Source: Aphrocallistes beatrix
Taxonomy: Eukaryota; Porifera; Hexactinellida; Sceptrulophora; Aphrocallistidae
Direction of reading: 5' to 3'
Assembly (NCBI GenBank): GCA_963281255.1
Contig: OY725489.1
Span: 2,418,001-2,482,000, forward strand
DNA: 64,000 bases
A program made the translations under genes and the position numbers. Positions within the stretch are counted from its first letter, which is position 1; every line of letters begins with the position of its first letter. Under the pieces are notes generated by a model, which saw only the letters and a program-made list of their open reading frames with translations, ran no database searches and was not told where the DNA came from. Shown here in pieces: positions 11,254 to 23,600 of this stretch.

Positions 11254-12158
11254 CGCAGGTTTAGTAAAGCCCCCGAATTTCATGCTTATGCCATAAAATG
11301 CACATTCCTTTTATTTTTGTAGTTTATTTGCTCCACTATTGAGAACATTCTAGTACATTGCATGTTGCTATTGAAATTTTGCGTTCTATTTATTCCAAAG
11401 GGAGAAAATCTAAAAATATACCATTTCAGAGATGAGCATCGATTTCTCTGATACGCTTTAAATGCATTTTTAATCAACCCCGAAGTCACTCTAAAATCTC
11501 ATTAGTCTACAATGAAAACTCGAGTAGATTACAATATAGGCTATACGGACTACTATGCTCAATACAGTTAATGATGTGGGTAATGTGTAAATTTTGGAAA
11601 GTAAGCTGTTAGTTGACGGAATCCTTACCGTAAAATGTGAAAAACTCTTTTGCTATGGGAATTACAATAGAAATCAAAACTAAAACACAAAAATCATAAT
11701 ATACCGAGTACTTGTGTTATAGTGCAGTAATTTGTTAAGAAATCAAAGATAAAATTTGGAGATGCCGACTTACTTTTCTCTGAAGAATGAGTATTTACAA
11801 AGAAAATTTTGAAAATTAAGATGCTATAGCACATAAATACTTGAGCCTAGACGATAGTTTTGATACATTTTGAGCAAGACATCCTATTTATCATTTAGAA
11901 AAATTAATTATCTCTTTAGGCAAAAGGATCACGAAAATATGATCAATTTAAGGAAGAGTCGTTGAAACTATGTAAGCTAATACTTTCTAATCAAAAGGAA
12001 TTGAAAGCTCATATTTCCATTTATCCCAAGTTAGAGTGCGCCAAATGCGGATCGCCTTAGTCACTAGGTACTATAGTAACCTAGTTTATCATTGTGGGAA
12101 CGTATTAAAATGATCTAATTGGAAGTTGGCGAATAACTGCTAGAATATTATTATTAGT
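11254..12158. other. Intergenic, nothing recognised
   Basis: AT-rich; only a 67-codon minus frame at 11286-11489 without recognisable motifs. Confidence 0.4.
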
Positions 12159-12712
12159 ACAAGCGCGCTTCGCTTGCTTGCGCTGCGCGGCTGACGGACA
12201 CTTTGTGTCCGCCAGAGGCTCCTTTCGGTCGCCTGGGGTCACATTGGTTATTTATAAGGGAGATAACATCTCCAAATACGTCTGTCCTATGTTATAATCT
12301 ATATCGCACGAAAAAGCACCAAATTTATCAATTTTTAAAATATTGATGAGTAATGATGCGTCATAACAAAGTGATGAGTAATTATTTTTTGATGATAGTT
12401 GCATCATATGTGAGGTATGTTAGTATACAGATTCTATTAAAAATTCAGCCTTCTATCTCCTATAATGGCTGAGTTATACTCGAATAACTGTATTGCTTAA
12501 CTTTTAAAAATGTGACAATGACGTCATAATTCCATGATGAGTCGACATTTTGCTCTGAGCTCAGAACTTACTGAAGCCATAGCCAAAAAACTCCTACATG
12601 CCAAAAATCAGCTTTCTGGGACTGGCAGTTTTTTCAATCAATTCGTTACAGATATATATATAGATATAGATAGATATAAATATACATTAATCGAGTTTTA
12701 ATACGTAAGGAT
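12159..12712 (-). repeat. Family A repeat, full-length copy
   Basis: Reverse copy with both ends: the GC-rich 3' terminus at 12159 and the AT-rich 5' end at about 12712. The microsatellite is TATAGA/TAGATA instead of pure TA. Confidence 0.87.
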
Positions 12713-12948
12713 ACCAACGTTTTCGAAGAGTGATTTAGATGCGTAAAGAATCGAATTGTCTAAATATATCCATGACGTATTAAAATGATCAAAATGGAAG
12801 TTAGCGAATAACTACTATAGAATATGAATCATTATTCTACAAACGTTTTCCAGAACAAACATCTGAAAACAAACTACTATATAAACTACTGCTGGAAACG
12901 AACAAAATAAATTCGAAATATCTCACGGAATAAGAAATACTGAAACTA

Positions 12949-13761
12949 ATGGCAGAAAATCCAAACCCCGGGCGAAAAACTTTTCCTCTGAAGAAATAAA
13001 CTCCTTAGTGGATTATATTCTAGAGAAAAAATCCCAACTGTTTGGCAGTTTGAGTGCTTCCTTCAATTTCGAAGAGAAGAACACCGTTTGGGATGAAGTC
13101 GCGTCTGGATTGTCAGCACTTCATGGCACATCAAGGAATCGAGACGATATTCTCAAAAAGTGGTCCAACCTCCTGAGCAAGCATAAACCACTAATTGCAG
13201 ATAGGATTGCTTCGATGAAAAAAACTGGCGGAGGTCCACCTGGAAGTGAGCTAACTCCACTGGAGTAGAAAATCCAAAGCATCAAAGGGAAACAATTATT
13301 TGAGGGCATCGCTTCTGTGGTAGACATCACGATTGAACCTACTCACTCCCAAGTGTCTTATGATTCTAATCAAATGGTCACAAGCCGTGTTTTCAACGGA
13401 TGATGAGCAACCCAACCTGGCGGAACTACCCAGTAGAAAAAGAAAGTTTTCTTACCCACTATCTGGCGCACCTGCAGATATGCAACTGACAAATACTAAA
13501 CAGATTTTGTTAGAGAGGGAAGAAGAGAAGTTGACTGTAGTCAAAAGAATAGAGTCAAGTTTAGATAGAATTGAATCGCATATGCAGAGAATAAGAGATA
13601 TGTTGCAGAATCTACCAGATATGATCGCAAACCAAAAAGCGATGTTATCTGGCTTGACACAGCCTCATATGCATCCATTCGCAGGACCATTTGCTCCGCC
13701 ATCCTACCCTAAGAGTTTCCCTTCAGGACCTTTCTATCCTCCAAGTTCCAGTGATTATTAA
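12949..13761 (+). pseudogene. Harbinger Myb/SANT-like protein, broken
   Basis: ATG at 12949 opens a short frame that shifts near 12980 into FSSEEINSLVDYILEKKS..LFG, followed by VWDEV..GLSALHGT..RD.ILKKWSNLLSKHK. This is a classic Myb/SANT-like domain of about 80 residues, with the conserved Trp pair. It then stops in frame at 13268 after GSELTPLE, resumes without a gap (EKIQSIKG-like continuation) and shifts again near 13385. The last part (to 13761) has a basic RKRK stretch, a long charged coiled-coil-like helix and a Pro-rich tail. With the transposase tail at 14073-14405, facing it head-on, it forms the two-gene layout of PIF/Harbinger transposons. Confidence 0.75.
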
Positions 13762-14072
13762 TTACTATTTATGTTCACTACTCATGTTGACTTTGTAATC
13801 TTGATTATTTCAGATAATTAGTTATGATGTTGAGACAGTGAAGCAGCTTAATCAGGATAAAATTGTCGAAAATAATTTCTTTAAACTAAAGATCATCGTG
13901 AATCGGGACATCATATCGGATAATCGAGACCCACCGTACTCTGAAAGTGTTCCAACGAAGCGGCTTCAACTGTATATTAAATTGTACTATTAAGAAAGGC
14001 TAATTGGAATTCAATACAATGTAAAGTCAAATAAAATTAACATAAATTTGACATGCAATGATAAAGCATAAT

Positions 14073-14405
14073 TTAGTGGAAAAATTCAGTTACTATAGTT
14101 TCCCTCATTAGGATACCGTTTTCTGAAGGTTCCTGCAGATAATCAATGCCAGGAGTGGGTTCATCCATTGATGTTTCGAGTTCGGTCAGGAGGCCATGGT
14201 CGATACACTTGTTATGCAGCACCATAGTAGCGATGATTATTTTACAACATTTATCAGGACTATAACAGAGAGTCCCTCCTGTTCTATTCATGGACCTCCA
14301 ACGACTCTTCCAAATACCGAAAGTACGCTCAATTGTTTGACGAACTTTAACGCTACCGTAGACAGCCTTTGTATTAGATATGATGGGAATTTTTTTGGTG
14401 TTCAA
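14073..14405 (-). pseudogene. PIF/Harbinger transposase, C-terminal fragment
   Basis: The 110-codon frame carries VRQTIERTFGIWKSRWR ... YSPDKCCKIIIATMVLHNKC, the diagnostic C-terminal signature of the DDE_4 (Harbinger) nuclease. The Glu in QTIERTFG is the expected third catalytic acid. The N-terminal two thirds, with the first two Asp residues, are absent: upstream of 14405 the sequence passes into a repeat shared with 57.7-58.6 kb. A shorter piece of the same coding end (KIPII.NTKA..GSVK) recurs at 58540-58600, so the transposase tail was duplicated along with the repeat. Confidence 0.85.
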
Positions 14406-15425
14406 TTAGCATAAATCGTAGTATATTTATCTACACTAGTTCATTAAAATAGTTCAAATAAATGCTTAACATCAGTCAGTGATATACTATTAGAATTTTA
14501 GTATTTTATTAATATTCAAATTTTCGTTGCAATAGGATATAATACTTCAACTTTATTTAGGTTCAAACATTTACTGTCTTAGAAAGCATCATTCATGGCA
14601 GATATCTCTTCATTGACATATATCCTTAATTTCTACCGAGCCTTTTTCGTTAAAAAGTGCATATTTTTGCATTGCCACCTAATTTTATCGAAGTTAGTCA
14701 GAATTTAGCCTATTTTTCGACTATATTTTTACATATTCAACTAAAACTTTGTCAACGGGAATTAATTTGAAAATCTGTACGGTAATATTAAAAGTATTCC
14801 GTGTATAACTTCTATTATAGTAACACCAAGTTTATTGAATGAACATATTCTGAGAACGAAATCATCAAGTTTGGGAGGATTGTCATTTTACCAATAAGGG
14901 AATATCACATATCCACAAGTCCTTATTTATCCATGGTTCAAAACAACATTAAGTTAATATTAACTATATAAATTCATTATTATCTATTTTGGAATAGATT
15001 TCAAAATATCATTTATTGTATATCAATGATAAATTCACCATGTTATAATATCTAAAAAATTAAAACTTTTCAAGCAATTATTCGGTACAAAAAAGTCAGG
15101 TTTGTAAAGATTATACATGTCTGTTTTTTTCCAAAAATTCTCAGACTTTTACATTCTGATCCATGGTCCAATTATAAACGGAAAAAGTAAAACTTTGCAA
15201 TACGAATATTTTTATCCATGGCTATGGCGGCATTGAGTTCAGGCCCTCAGACGAAAATTTTGATTCGTCACTGAATGGTGACGTCATTGTCACCTTTTAT
15301 ATAATTAAAAATTTCAGTTTTCACGCAATTCTGCCATTTTAGGTGATCGAAATGCTGAGAATTTATTGCAGGTGTATGTTAATCTGCCGCACCAGCTGAG
15401 TCCGCCATCCACCAAATATGATTAG
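14350..15425 (+). repeat. 1.1-kb dispersed repeat, inverted copy of 57430-58600
   Basis: Reads as the reverse complement of 57430-58600 along its length, with scattered mismatches. Landmarks include ATCCATGGTTCAAAACAA, CTTGATGATTTCGTTC and GCATTGCCACCTAATTT (or complements). The end towards 15400 holds a GTGACGTCATTGTCAC block related to the middle of family A. Confidence 0.8.
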
Positions 15426-18300
15426 TCATAGCCTACTATAATAAGGCCTGAGAGTAACTTGCGAATTTGGGACTAGGGATGCGGTAGAAGATGGTTGAAC
15501 TAGTACATGAGCTGCCTTAAATAATTAACGAAGCACAATATAGCTTAGGAAAGTATTACCAGCATATATAAATATGGTGTCAAAGTATTCATATCCGTTG
15601 AAAAATTTAGATTTGTCACCATATGGTTTCGCAATAGGGTATATTTGTGACAAATTTGGTGATTTTCAGTAGTCAGTTTGGATCATATCTTGAAAACCAC
15701 AAGAGCTAGACATTTAAACGTAATTCCATTTGATAGGAAATATACTACTTCATATTAAGCGATAATATAATTTCGACGTCTAAATTCAATGGTCTACGAG
15801 TTATTAGACAATTTATCATATTGGTCACATTTGGTAATTTGTCGGATATCTCGTAAACCATTGAATTAAGAAGTTGAAATTATACTATCGCTTAATAGAA
15901 AGTAGTATATTCACTATCAAATGGAACATTTGGATGTCTAGCTATCGTGGTTTTCAAGATATAACCCCAACTGACCAAAACACGTTTCCATAGCAACATT
16001 CCATGAAAAAAATCAAATTTTTTGTATTAACTAACCCATTCACGTCTCAGTTCAATGCGAAAAATTGTATAATAAAAACACTTGCCATTAAACGACCTCT
16101 GAAAATCACCAAATTTGTCACAAATATACCCTATTGCGCAACCATATGATGACTAATCTAAATTTTAACAACGGACATGAGTACTTTGACATCATATTTA
16201 TATATGCTGGTAATACATTCCTAAGCTCTATTGTGCTTTGATAATTATTTAAGGATACCGCCCTCGAAAAATCTTGCCTGGCGTAAAAAAAAACTGGCGT
16301 AAAAAAAACAAAATGTTTTATTGCTAATTTCATTGTATTACTGATCGGTCTACCATCTGATGGCACTATTTGGACGGCATTTTTTTTTATTTTTTGCGAA
16401 ATAACCCCCTAAAGTTTAGCGTTAATAAAAATTGAAAAATTTTTAGAGGATTTTAACTCATTTACCAATTAGTTTTTAACTTATTTGATATTTTTTTAAT
16501 GATATGAACCTCAACATTATTTTAGCACCTTTGGAGATTATATAACACAAAGATCTATAAGAATCAGCAAATAAAATCCAAACAAAATAGCTCTATAAGG
16601 GAGTTCATTTATATAATCCTCGGGAAATCGCAAGTTTGATCTCAGATATTTAGCGATCACTGGGTCATAAATAAAATTCTGATCATTTTTTAAAAAAATT
16701 TGTTCGGATCCGACCATTTGTTCTTGAGATATCGCATATTATAGGTAAAGTTCGACCATAATATCCCTCAAAGGTCCCGAAAGAGGCTGATGTCATATCT
16801 TAAAAACTATTGTAGATATATAATATATTATATCCTTAAATAAAAGGATATATGCGAAAATATATAGGTTCCTCGAACATTCCTTTGTCAAAAAATAAAT
16901 AATTCTCGACTTATCATTGATTTAATTGTAACACAAATTCTATGGAGAACTTTGAATCTATTAGAAAATGGCGAATCTAATCATTAAATATGTGTCCAAA
17001 TTTAGCTATTATGCTAAATAGTGAATACAATTGCCGTTAATAATATGTACAGAAAAATTGGAGAACTTTTGATAATTATTTTGAAAGTTCTGGCCTTGGA
17101 CCTCGCAGATTCGGTCAAAAACCCCCATTTAGGGTCCAAAAAGAGATATCTCTCTATCTTTATAAATACAAGTCCAAATTCTTAGTTCTCACTTCCTAAT
17201 ATACTTTTTATGAATGTACATATATGATTCTTTGATAATAATTGCACTACACCCTATGGAATGTTAAGTTTTAAATTTTTGTCAGATGATGACGTAGCAT
17301 TTTTCGAAAATCCTAACTTCGAAACTAAAAGTCGTAGACTTTCGCTCTAACTTCCTAATATACTTTTTGGAAGCTTTTTATTCATTCTAAACTGATAGAT
17401 TATACTTCGCAGTGCCAGGAATATGAAATATTATCTACAAATATCTCAAAATATTCGGAGTTAGGGGCCTCAAGAAAATTTGTGGATTTTCAGGGTACTT
17501 TTGCTATTTTTGGTAAATATTTGGCTTTAATGTACTTAAATCAGCAGTATGGATGCGAATAAATGTCTGTGGATGCTTATGTGCATTATTAATAACTCAT
17601 GTACATTCTTCTTAACACCTAAACTTATAATCTCTATATCTCGGGCCTTTAAAATTTCAAAATTGACCGTCTTTACAGAATTATTTCTTAAATTTCGTTT
17701 GAGATCGAAGTTTGAAAATTTCAAGAGTTGTTACATATCATTAGGCGATGAACGTAGGACCACCATTTTTTGGATATATTCTAACTCGGTGATTTTATTC
17801 ATGATTTCCCCCAAAAAACAGACATTTTTCGCCCTTTTTTGGCCCTTTTTTTTTGGCCACCGATAAAAATTACAATATTTGTCATTTTAACTTTCTTCTG
17901 GTCCAATGAAGTTGCAAATATGGTAGACTATCTATGATTCAATTTTGGAAGCGTTTGATTCCTTGGTATGTCCTAAACAATTCATTGAGTACCTAAATTT
18001 CTACCATTAAGATGTGCTAGCGGAAAATATAAAAAACTGACTTTGAGACACTGTATCTCAAAATCTAGAAATGAGAATCAAAAACGGTTTGGAATGTGCC
18101 AGTATTTCTTGATGGAGATACCTCCCCACGCTTAACATCTCTTATAGCTCTACTTTCATCGTATGCTGTAATGCAAATCATATGTTTTTTCGAGGGCGGT
18201 ATCCTTAAGACAGCTCATGTATTAGTTCAACCATCTTCTAACGCATCCCTAGTCAAGTTACTCTGAGGCCTTATATACAGTAGGCTATGGATTAGTCATT
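15419..18300. repeat. Giant fold-back (long inverted repeat) element, interrupted
   Basis: The left arm (from 15419, TAGTCATAGCCTACTATAAT) pairs with the right arm ending near 18300. The arms run continuously to an apex near 15840. Without the insertion at 16253-18204 the element is about 0.9 kb. A diverged second copy spans 53880-55620. The short ORF at 16118-16366 is an artefact of the arm and the insertion edge. Confidence 0.85.
16253..18204. mobile_element. TTAA-flanked non-autonomous DNA transposon
   Basis: Nineteen-base perfect inverted termini GGATACCGCCCTCGAAAAA (16253-16271 and 18186-18204) are flanked by TTAA on both sides (16249-16252, 18205-18208). TTAA duplication is used by piggyBac and Kolobok; the GG start favours Kolobok over piggyBac (CCC), but no transposase is present to decide. 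Length 1952 bp, no convincing gene. Part of a second copy is at 36224-36767. Confidence 0.88.
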
Positions 18301-18359
18301 AATCCGCTATTATATCATTATTGCGCATCATGAATCAAAAACATTAACTATATTTTATA

Positions 18360-18600
18360 TAGTATTTTGTAGATCAAACAACAGATGTAGGCCCACCGGC
18401 AACTGTTGGCCCGCCAACGAGCAAATGTAGGGCAACCAACAGATGTAGGCCCAGCAGCACAGCAGCAAACCCTCCAAATTGTTTTTACTGAGTAGATAGA
18501 CAGATAGATGGATGGACAGGCGAACGGACGTTACACGCCGTAATGCGTCTCCTATACTAGGAGCTGCAATATCCTAGCGTTTTAATATACAAGATTAATT
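18360..18600 (+). repeat. Short direct repeats and a shared module
   Basis: ACAGATGTAGGCCCA-type repeats (18378-18455), a GATAGACAGATAGATGG microsatellite, then GGACGTTACACGCCGTAATG...AGGAGCTG. A diverged version of the last block lies inside the hAT MITE at about 41705-41762. Confidence 0.45.
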
Positions 18601-18722
18601 AAATAATGATATGTATGCCTGACAATCCTCACTTACAATCGCAGCGCATGCAAAAACTGGGATATATATTTGTTGTTGTTTTTTCGCTTCTAAGTAAGTA
18701 ATTAATCTTGTGAATTTAAATA

Positions 18723-18912
18723 CAGTCGACTCTATTTAATAATTGTAGGATCACTGGTTAATCCAGTCAAATGCCTAATTGGACCATGGGTACATTTCTC
18801 ACATTCGTAGAAGTAATAATACAAAATATTTTCGGTTACCAGGGCTCTCCGCTTAATCGTACCAAAATATCCTCTGACCAATGTGATCCTATTGAGCGGA
18901 GTAGATTATTAG
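18723..18912 (+). mobile_element. pogo/Tigger-like fragment
   Basis: Starts after TA with CAGTCGACTCTATTTAATAA. An imperfect complement (GAGCGGAGTAGATTATT) lies at about 18895-18911, suggesting a tiny decayed MITE. Confidence 0.45.
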
Positions 18913-21424
18913 ACTTAGATTTGTAAATTTAATACACTGGGGATATCAAAGAAAAGGTTGATAGCTTTTTAATTCTCGACTAAAAAAATGGCATATGTTA
19001 TAATCATGAATTCAGAACTAGAGAAGAAAAATTATGTTCATGATAAAATAATTAATTGAATGTGAAAATTTCAGAACTGAAAAATTGTTTAATAGATGAT
19101 GGCCTCCTCCTCCCCTAATAGCCATCCTGATGTTCCTCACCACGCGAAATGGGTCTACGACGAGCAGGCCTTACTGTAGCAATATTGTTCTTGTGATAAA
19201 TCTTAGAAAGGTCAATTGCAGTCTCGGCAGTTCTTTGATGTTAGATTGTGTGCATGCAATTAGAAGGCTTGGTTACTCTATCAATCGAATATGGTCCGAG
19301 GTTGTTTTTTTTGCATTTTTTAGTTCCAGGATCAGAATTGGAATCGCATTTGGGTCCGATTCGTCGTCAGTATTAGGTGAAGAGGTAAGGTTTGTTGAAT
19401 CAAAATCTCCTAAACATTAGATTGAATAACGTGTACACTGTATAAAGTTTTTTTCTGAGTATATTTGCTGCTATTTCCTCAGTTGTAATTGGGGGTCTAC
19501 AATGACTTCTCATTTTGAAGATATTACCAAAATAAATTTATTGGATCCAGATATCGTTTAGTGAATTATTATTGGCTAAATATATTGTTGCTTTTCCCAA
19601 CCTTCTTTTTATACGTCTCGACCTGCCCATTGCTTTGTGAATACTTAGAGGGTTCTTTTCAGTTCAACGTCGAGTTTTGTTTAAAACTAGAAATAGCTAA
19701 AAATAATTACCAAAGTTCGGTCAATGTGTTGATTTTGAAATTATAAATAATGCTTCTTAATGAAGTTATCAAAATAAACCACTAGTAATTAATTCAATAC
19801 CGTTACCAAGACACATCATTAATCAAGTGAATTGATTAACATGTTATAATAGATTTATAAATGCAACGAGTACTATTACTGGACTATACGTAAGTGTAGT
19901 CCGAATTATTTTTAGTACGTTCTATTGAGCCACCAGATTCAGGTTTATATATTCGATTTCCATCCATTTTGGTTGATTTACCAGATATCCCGTCCGGTCG
20001 GATAATAAAATATATTGACAAAATGTATAAATAGATGCGTTGCCTTAAAAACAGATCAAAATTTCTAGATAAACTGTGCAAATGATTCCAAATCGAATTT
20101 ATCCTATATTTTTAGTGTGCTTCCTAAACTATTTGTATAGTAGCATAGCTACTATACTAATAGTATAGGATGCACAGTACTAAAATGAGGATGTTCCGTC
20201 CCTCCGAAATTCGTGTCCTGACCGAGTTTAAGAGATATCGTTTTGAAATTTTTACAGGAGGTGCAAAGTGATATGGAGATGTGCACCTCGGTATACGATT
20301 TTAGATTTATGCTGAATCAGAATGATGACACAGCATTTTGTCACTTTTACCATTTCTCCTATATTAGTCAAAGTATTAATAGTAGTAACTTGATATTGAT
20401 ATGGAAGGTAGGCAATGGAGTGAATCTAGGATTAAGTTCGAAGATCTAAATGTGCTGACCAATCAAATTCGATTATTTTAAAATGCAAATACATTGGAAT
20501 AAAATAGTAGTGACTTATGCATACTATCAAAAAAACTATTTGTGATTGAAATTCATTGGTTTATGTGAGAACCAATCAATTATCAACCTTTTATAATGCC
20601 ATTCACACGATTCTATTTCATATAAATGATTGAACACTGCTATTTTGAGTTTATAATTTGATTGTTAACAACAATTAAGGTGTGTTATATGCTACGATCT
20701 ATCAATTCATTAATTTACTGTACAAATGAATACAAATGAATTTACCATTCGGTATTCATTCTGCCCTCCCCTTTTCCTCAATCTACACACTCAACAAAAG
20801 CACATGTTCAACGACTGGTCTGTTCTGCACCCACCTCATCGATGATAAGGTGACTTATGAGATTTGTATGCACATTTCCATCCCGTCTGTGGTTTTTTTT
20901 TAAAAACTTTACCTCTGACAATATTCGCTGCGCACTCATTACATATTTCACTCGAATAGTAAATTTCATCACACCCAATACGAGTTATGCCAGTATGCCA
21001 GTGGGTTTCCTGCATAATACTGGGCTTGTTTTAGTTCCACTGGACTGCTCGACAATTAATGATTCAAAGAGTTTCCAGAATGTGGGATGATGCATGCAGC
21101 AGTACTCTAATTGTAGTAGAGTGGTAATGCATCAGGGGAAATTTGAATTATCATATTTTTAAATGTTGTTAAGACGTATTGCGGTGGTAAATAAGCCAAG
21201 GATGGTAGCATCCTGATCGTTCAAGAAAATTCTGTAGCACTCGAATAATGATTTTGTAAACCTAATTCTTGAACTTTTCTGTCTTGTATCAGTGGAAGAA
21301 GCAACTCTTGACTTATGTCATTGGCCAAATCTCAAAGTATTAATGGCAGCTTGTTCGAAATAACTAAAATATATTGTGGATTGGTATTTCTTAATTTAGA
21401 TGTTTAAAAACTCACAATGTGCAT
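18913..21424. other. Intergenic, no gene recognised
   Basis: On the minus strand about 19100-19390 a frame with one internal stop gives a basic, Arg-rich end (ATVRPARRRPISRGEE) that could be a decayed coding remnant. Nothing else stands out. Frames at 19561-19746, 20243-20449 and 20857-21090 lack motifs. Confidence 0.35.
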
Positions 21425-21505
21425 GGTCCCCCCTCCACGGGGGGCCCCGCGGGGCCAGGTATGTCCACGGCGGCAGGTATGTACACGGCGGGCCCCGGAA
21501 ACATG
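21425..21505. other. GC-rich low-complexity island
   Basis: About 80 bp of GGGGCCCCGCGGGGCC-type palindromes and CACGGCGG(GCA)GGTATGT repeats in otherwise AT-rich DNA. It may be the end of a small MITE. No partner end found. Confidence 0.4.
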
Positions 21506-21767
21506 GATATGAGCATATCACTATATAAAAAAATGTAATATACATTAGCAAAAGAAATTTGCATCAACTGACACTCAGTTTATCGATTATTTCAAAAAAA
21601 GTCTAGTTATAGGAGTTATTCTATCGGTAGACAGTGTATGACATCCGTATGTTCAGACGTCTTTAATGAAGCTACTAAACCGATTTTGGTCAAACTTGGA
21701 ACATAGATTCCTCAAATGATGTAATTTGTCCACCACTGTTATAGTGAGTCCCTCACTTAGTAGAGCT

Positions 21768-21835
21768 TAGGGATCGACCGGGAATCCCGGTTAATTCCGG
21801 TTTCGCCGGGAATTGGCTATTTTCAGCAGGGATCG
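21768..21835. mobile_element. hAT-like terminus
   Basis: TTAGGGATCGACCGGGAATCC with internal CCGGGAAT repeats resembles the start of hAT MITEs. One-sided; boundary uncertain. Confidence 0.35.
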
Positions 21836-21926
21836 TCTAAATCATATGTATATAAGGAAAATCCGCATGAACAATATTATACTCATATAATATTTGGTTA
21901 CACGTTTTAATTTGCTTATTATGTTC

Positions 21927-22585
21927 ATCCTTACAATTAAAACTCGATTAATGTATAAATATATATATATACAAGCACGATTCTCTCGCTTCCACTACAC
22001 GACTTGCGGACATTGTGTGTCCGCAGAATCACCCTGCGGGCGCCTGGAGTTATTCAATCTGACCTATTTTGGGAATTTCTTTCTTTATATAAATATTGTA
22101 GACAAAAGTTAACGAATAGTTTCTCATAAAGGGTCCGAAAATGAACACCCCTAAAAACCCCATCCCATGTCAACCGTTGGAAGCTAGTCTCTAGCTATTT
22201 TTCAAAATTCTTCAAATGGTGTAAAAATATGTATATAAAGGTGTGAAAATAAGCACATAATCTTTTTTATTGCGATACACAATAATACATTTAAGATATC
22301 AAACATAAGTTGTGGCTTTGAAGCATTAATTGTTAACAATGACGATCTATTCTAGTGTCGTACAATGATTTCTTTTGTGATAGTGCAGTCCTTTATTTAG
22401 TATAGAAAAGGTGTGAAAAATTGTTTTCCATTTTTTTGTAGAGGCGTGAAAATTTTGTTTAGATCTTAGAACTTAATCGTAGTCATATCATTTGACACTT
22501 ACATACCAATTTTAATATCTTTACGACTTGCCAATTCTTCAATCAATTCGGACAAATACGCACAAAAAAATATTTACTATATATA
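21927..22585 (-). repeat. Family B repeat next to a lone family A 5' end
   Basis: 21927-21970 is a plus-strand family A 5' end with its TA tract. It runs directly into the GC-rich 3' terminus of a reverse family B copy (21971-22585: ACAAGCACGA, CGGACATTGTGTGTCCG hairpin, TTGACATGGG-type boxes in complement, TTCAATCAATTCG end). The two parts meet in the TATATA tract. Confidence 0.8.
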
Positions 22586-22592
22586 AGATATA

Positions 22593-22919
22593 CTACCTGA
22601 CCAATAGTACGCGTATACTATAAATCCATTTAGAAGATTCCTATAGATAATCCTTTCTAAAGGGCAATTACTAGTGCCTGTATCGCCTTGTGCCACTTGT
22701 CACCATTATATATTATTGGAACAAGTTAATCAAGGTAGCACAAGCGATAATAATCCCTTTTAGACATAATTGATGAATAGGAAACTGAGTAACTCCAGTG
22801 TGTAGATTTCGAATTTGATATTAGATTTCAGTAAATGTTGTGAGTTTTAATAGCGAGACCATTTTAATATTGTTTATGATGCAAAGCAATATGGTGTTCC
22901 AATACTTTTGGCCAGGTAG
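22593..22919. mobile_element. Tc1-type MITE
   Basis: A 327-bp element flanked by TA (22591-22592, 22920-22921). Termini are CTACCTGACCAATAGTAC and complement of CTACCTGGCCAAAAGTATTG. Non-coding. Its inner GC.CCTTGTGCCAC segment recurs at about 42320 in the fragment at 42112. Confidence 0.8.
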
Positions 22920-22921
22920 TA

Positions 22922-23600
22922 GATTGAAGAAATTGCCAGGCGTAGAAAGCTGATTTGTGAGAGTATTTTGGCTATGGTTCCACTAAGTTCTGACCTTAGA
23001 CGAAAATTTCAACTCATCATGCAATTATGACGTCATTTTCACCTATTTTTTATAATTAGAAATTTCAGTTTTTCGACTCTGCTTGGGTGGTGCAGTGGTT
23101 AGGGCGTTTGAATACCAATACTTAGGTCGCGGGTTCTAACCTCACTCTAGTCATTTGCATTTTACTCTCAATTACATTGCTTCGGTAATGTAACCTGAGC
23201 CTATACTCTTGCCAAAACCTTAGTGAGCTAAAAGCACTAAGGATGTCATCTCGTTTAAAGGTAAAGTTAAGTCAGGTGCTTTCTTGCCTACTGTTAGCCG
23301 AGTTTTTTTCTGTAACATGCTATCATATGCACACAGACATACCATCATATGCATACAGACACGCCGCATACACACATTCAGCAACTACTTGTATCAGTAA
23401 GTTTAGCATCTCACCCAGATTGTAAACTCCCTGAGAACATATTAGCACGGATTCGGGGGGTATATAAATCTATAAACTTTAAATCTATATAAATCTATAA
23501 ACTTTTATAGAATGTGTAAATTAATATAGCTCAGATATGATTCAACTATCATCGAAAAATGCTAACTCATCATTGTGTCTGCTAAAATCCCATTAAAAAT
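22922..23600 (+). repeat. Family A repeat interrupted by a SINE
   Basis: Family A middle region (GATTGAAGAAATTGCCAGGC onward) up to about 23078, then the SINE. Family A-like text resumes at about 23511 (GATTCAACTATCATCGAAAA). The GC-rich 3' end is missing. Confidence 0.7.
23079..23510 (+). repeat. tRNA-derived SINE, copy 1
   Basis: Near-identical over more than 400 bp to 60346-60756. The head has an A-box-like GGTGGTGCAGTGG and, about 35 bp on, a B-box-like GGTTCTAACC. These are the spacing and sequence of a RNA polymerase III promoter in a tRNA-derived SINE; the B box differs from consensus at one key position. The tail is TATAAATCTATAAACTTTAA, duplicated in this copy. The ORF through it is not a gene. 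Confidence 0.8.

Noticed and set aside
17549..17866. 105-codon plus frame in the TTAA element
   Set aside because: Composition is that of AT-rich non-coding DNA, and the second copy at 36568-36813 does not conserve the frame.
23081..23150. A functional tRNA gene
   Set aside because: No closed cloverleaf; the B box is off consensus and the same head occurs in a second long copy, so it is a SINE head.
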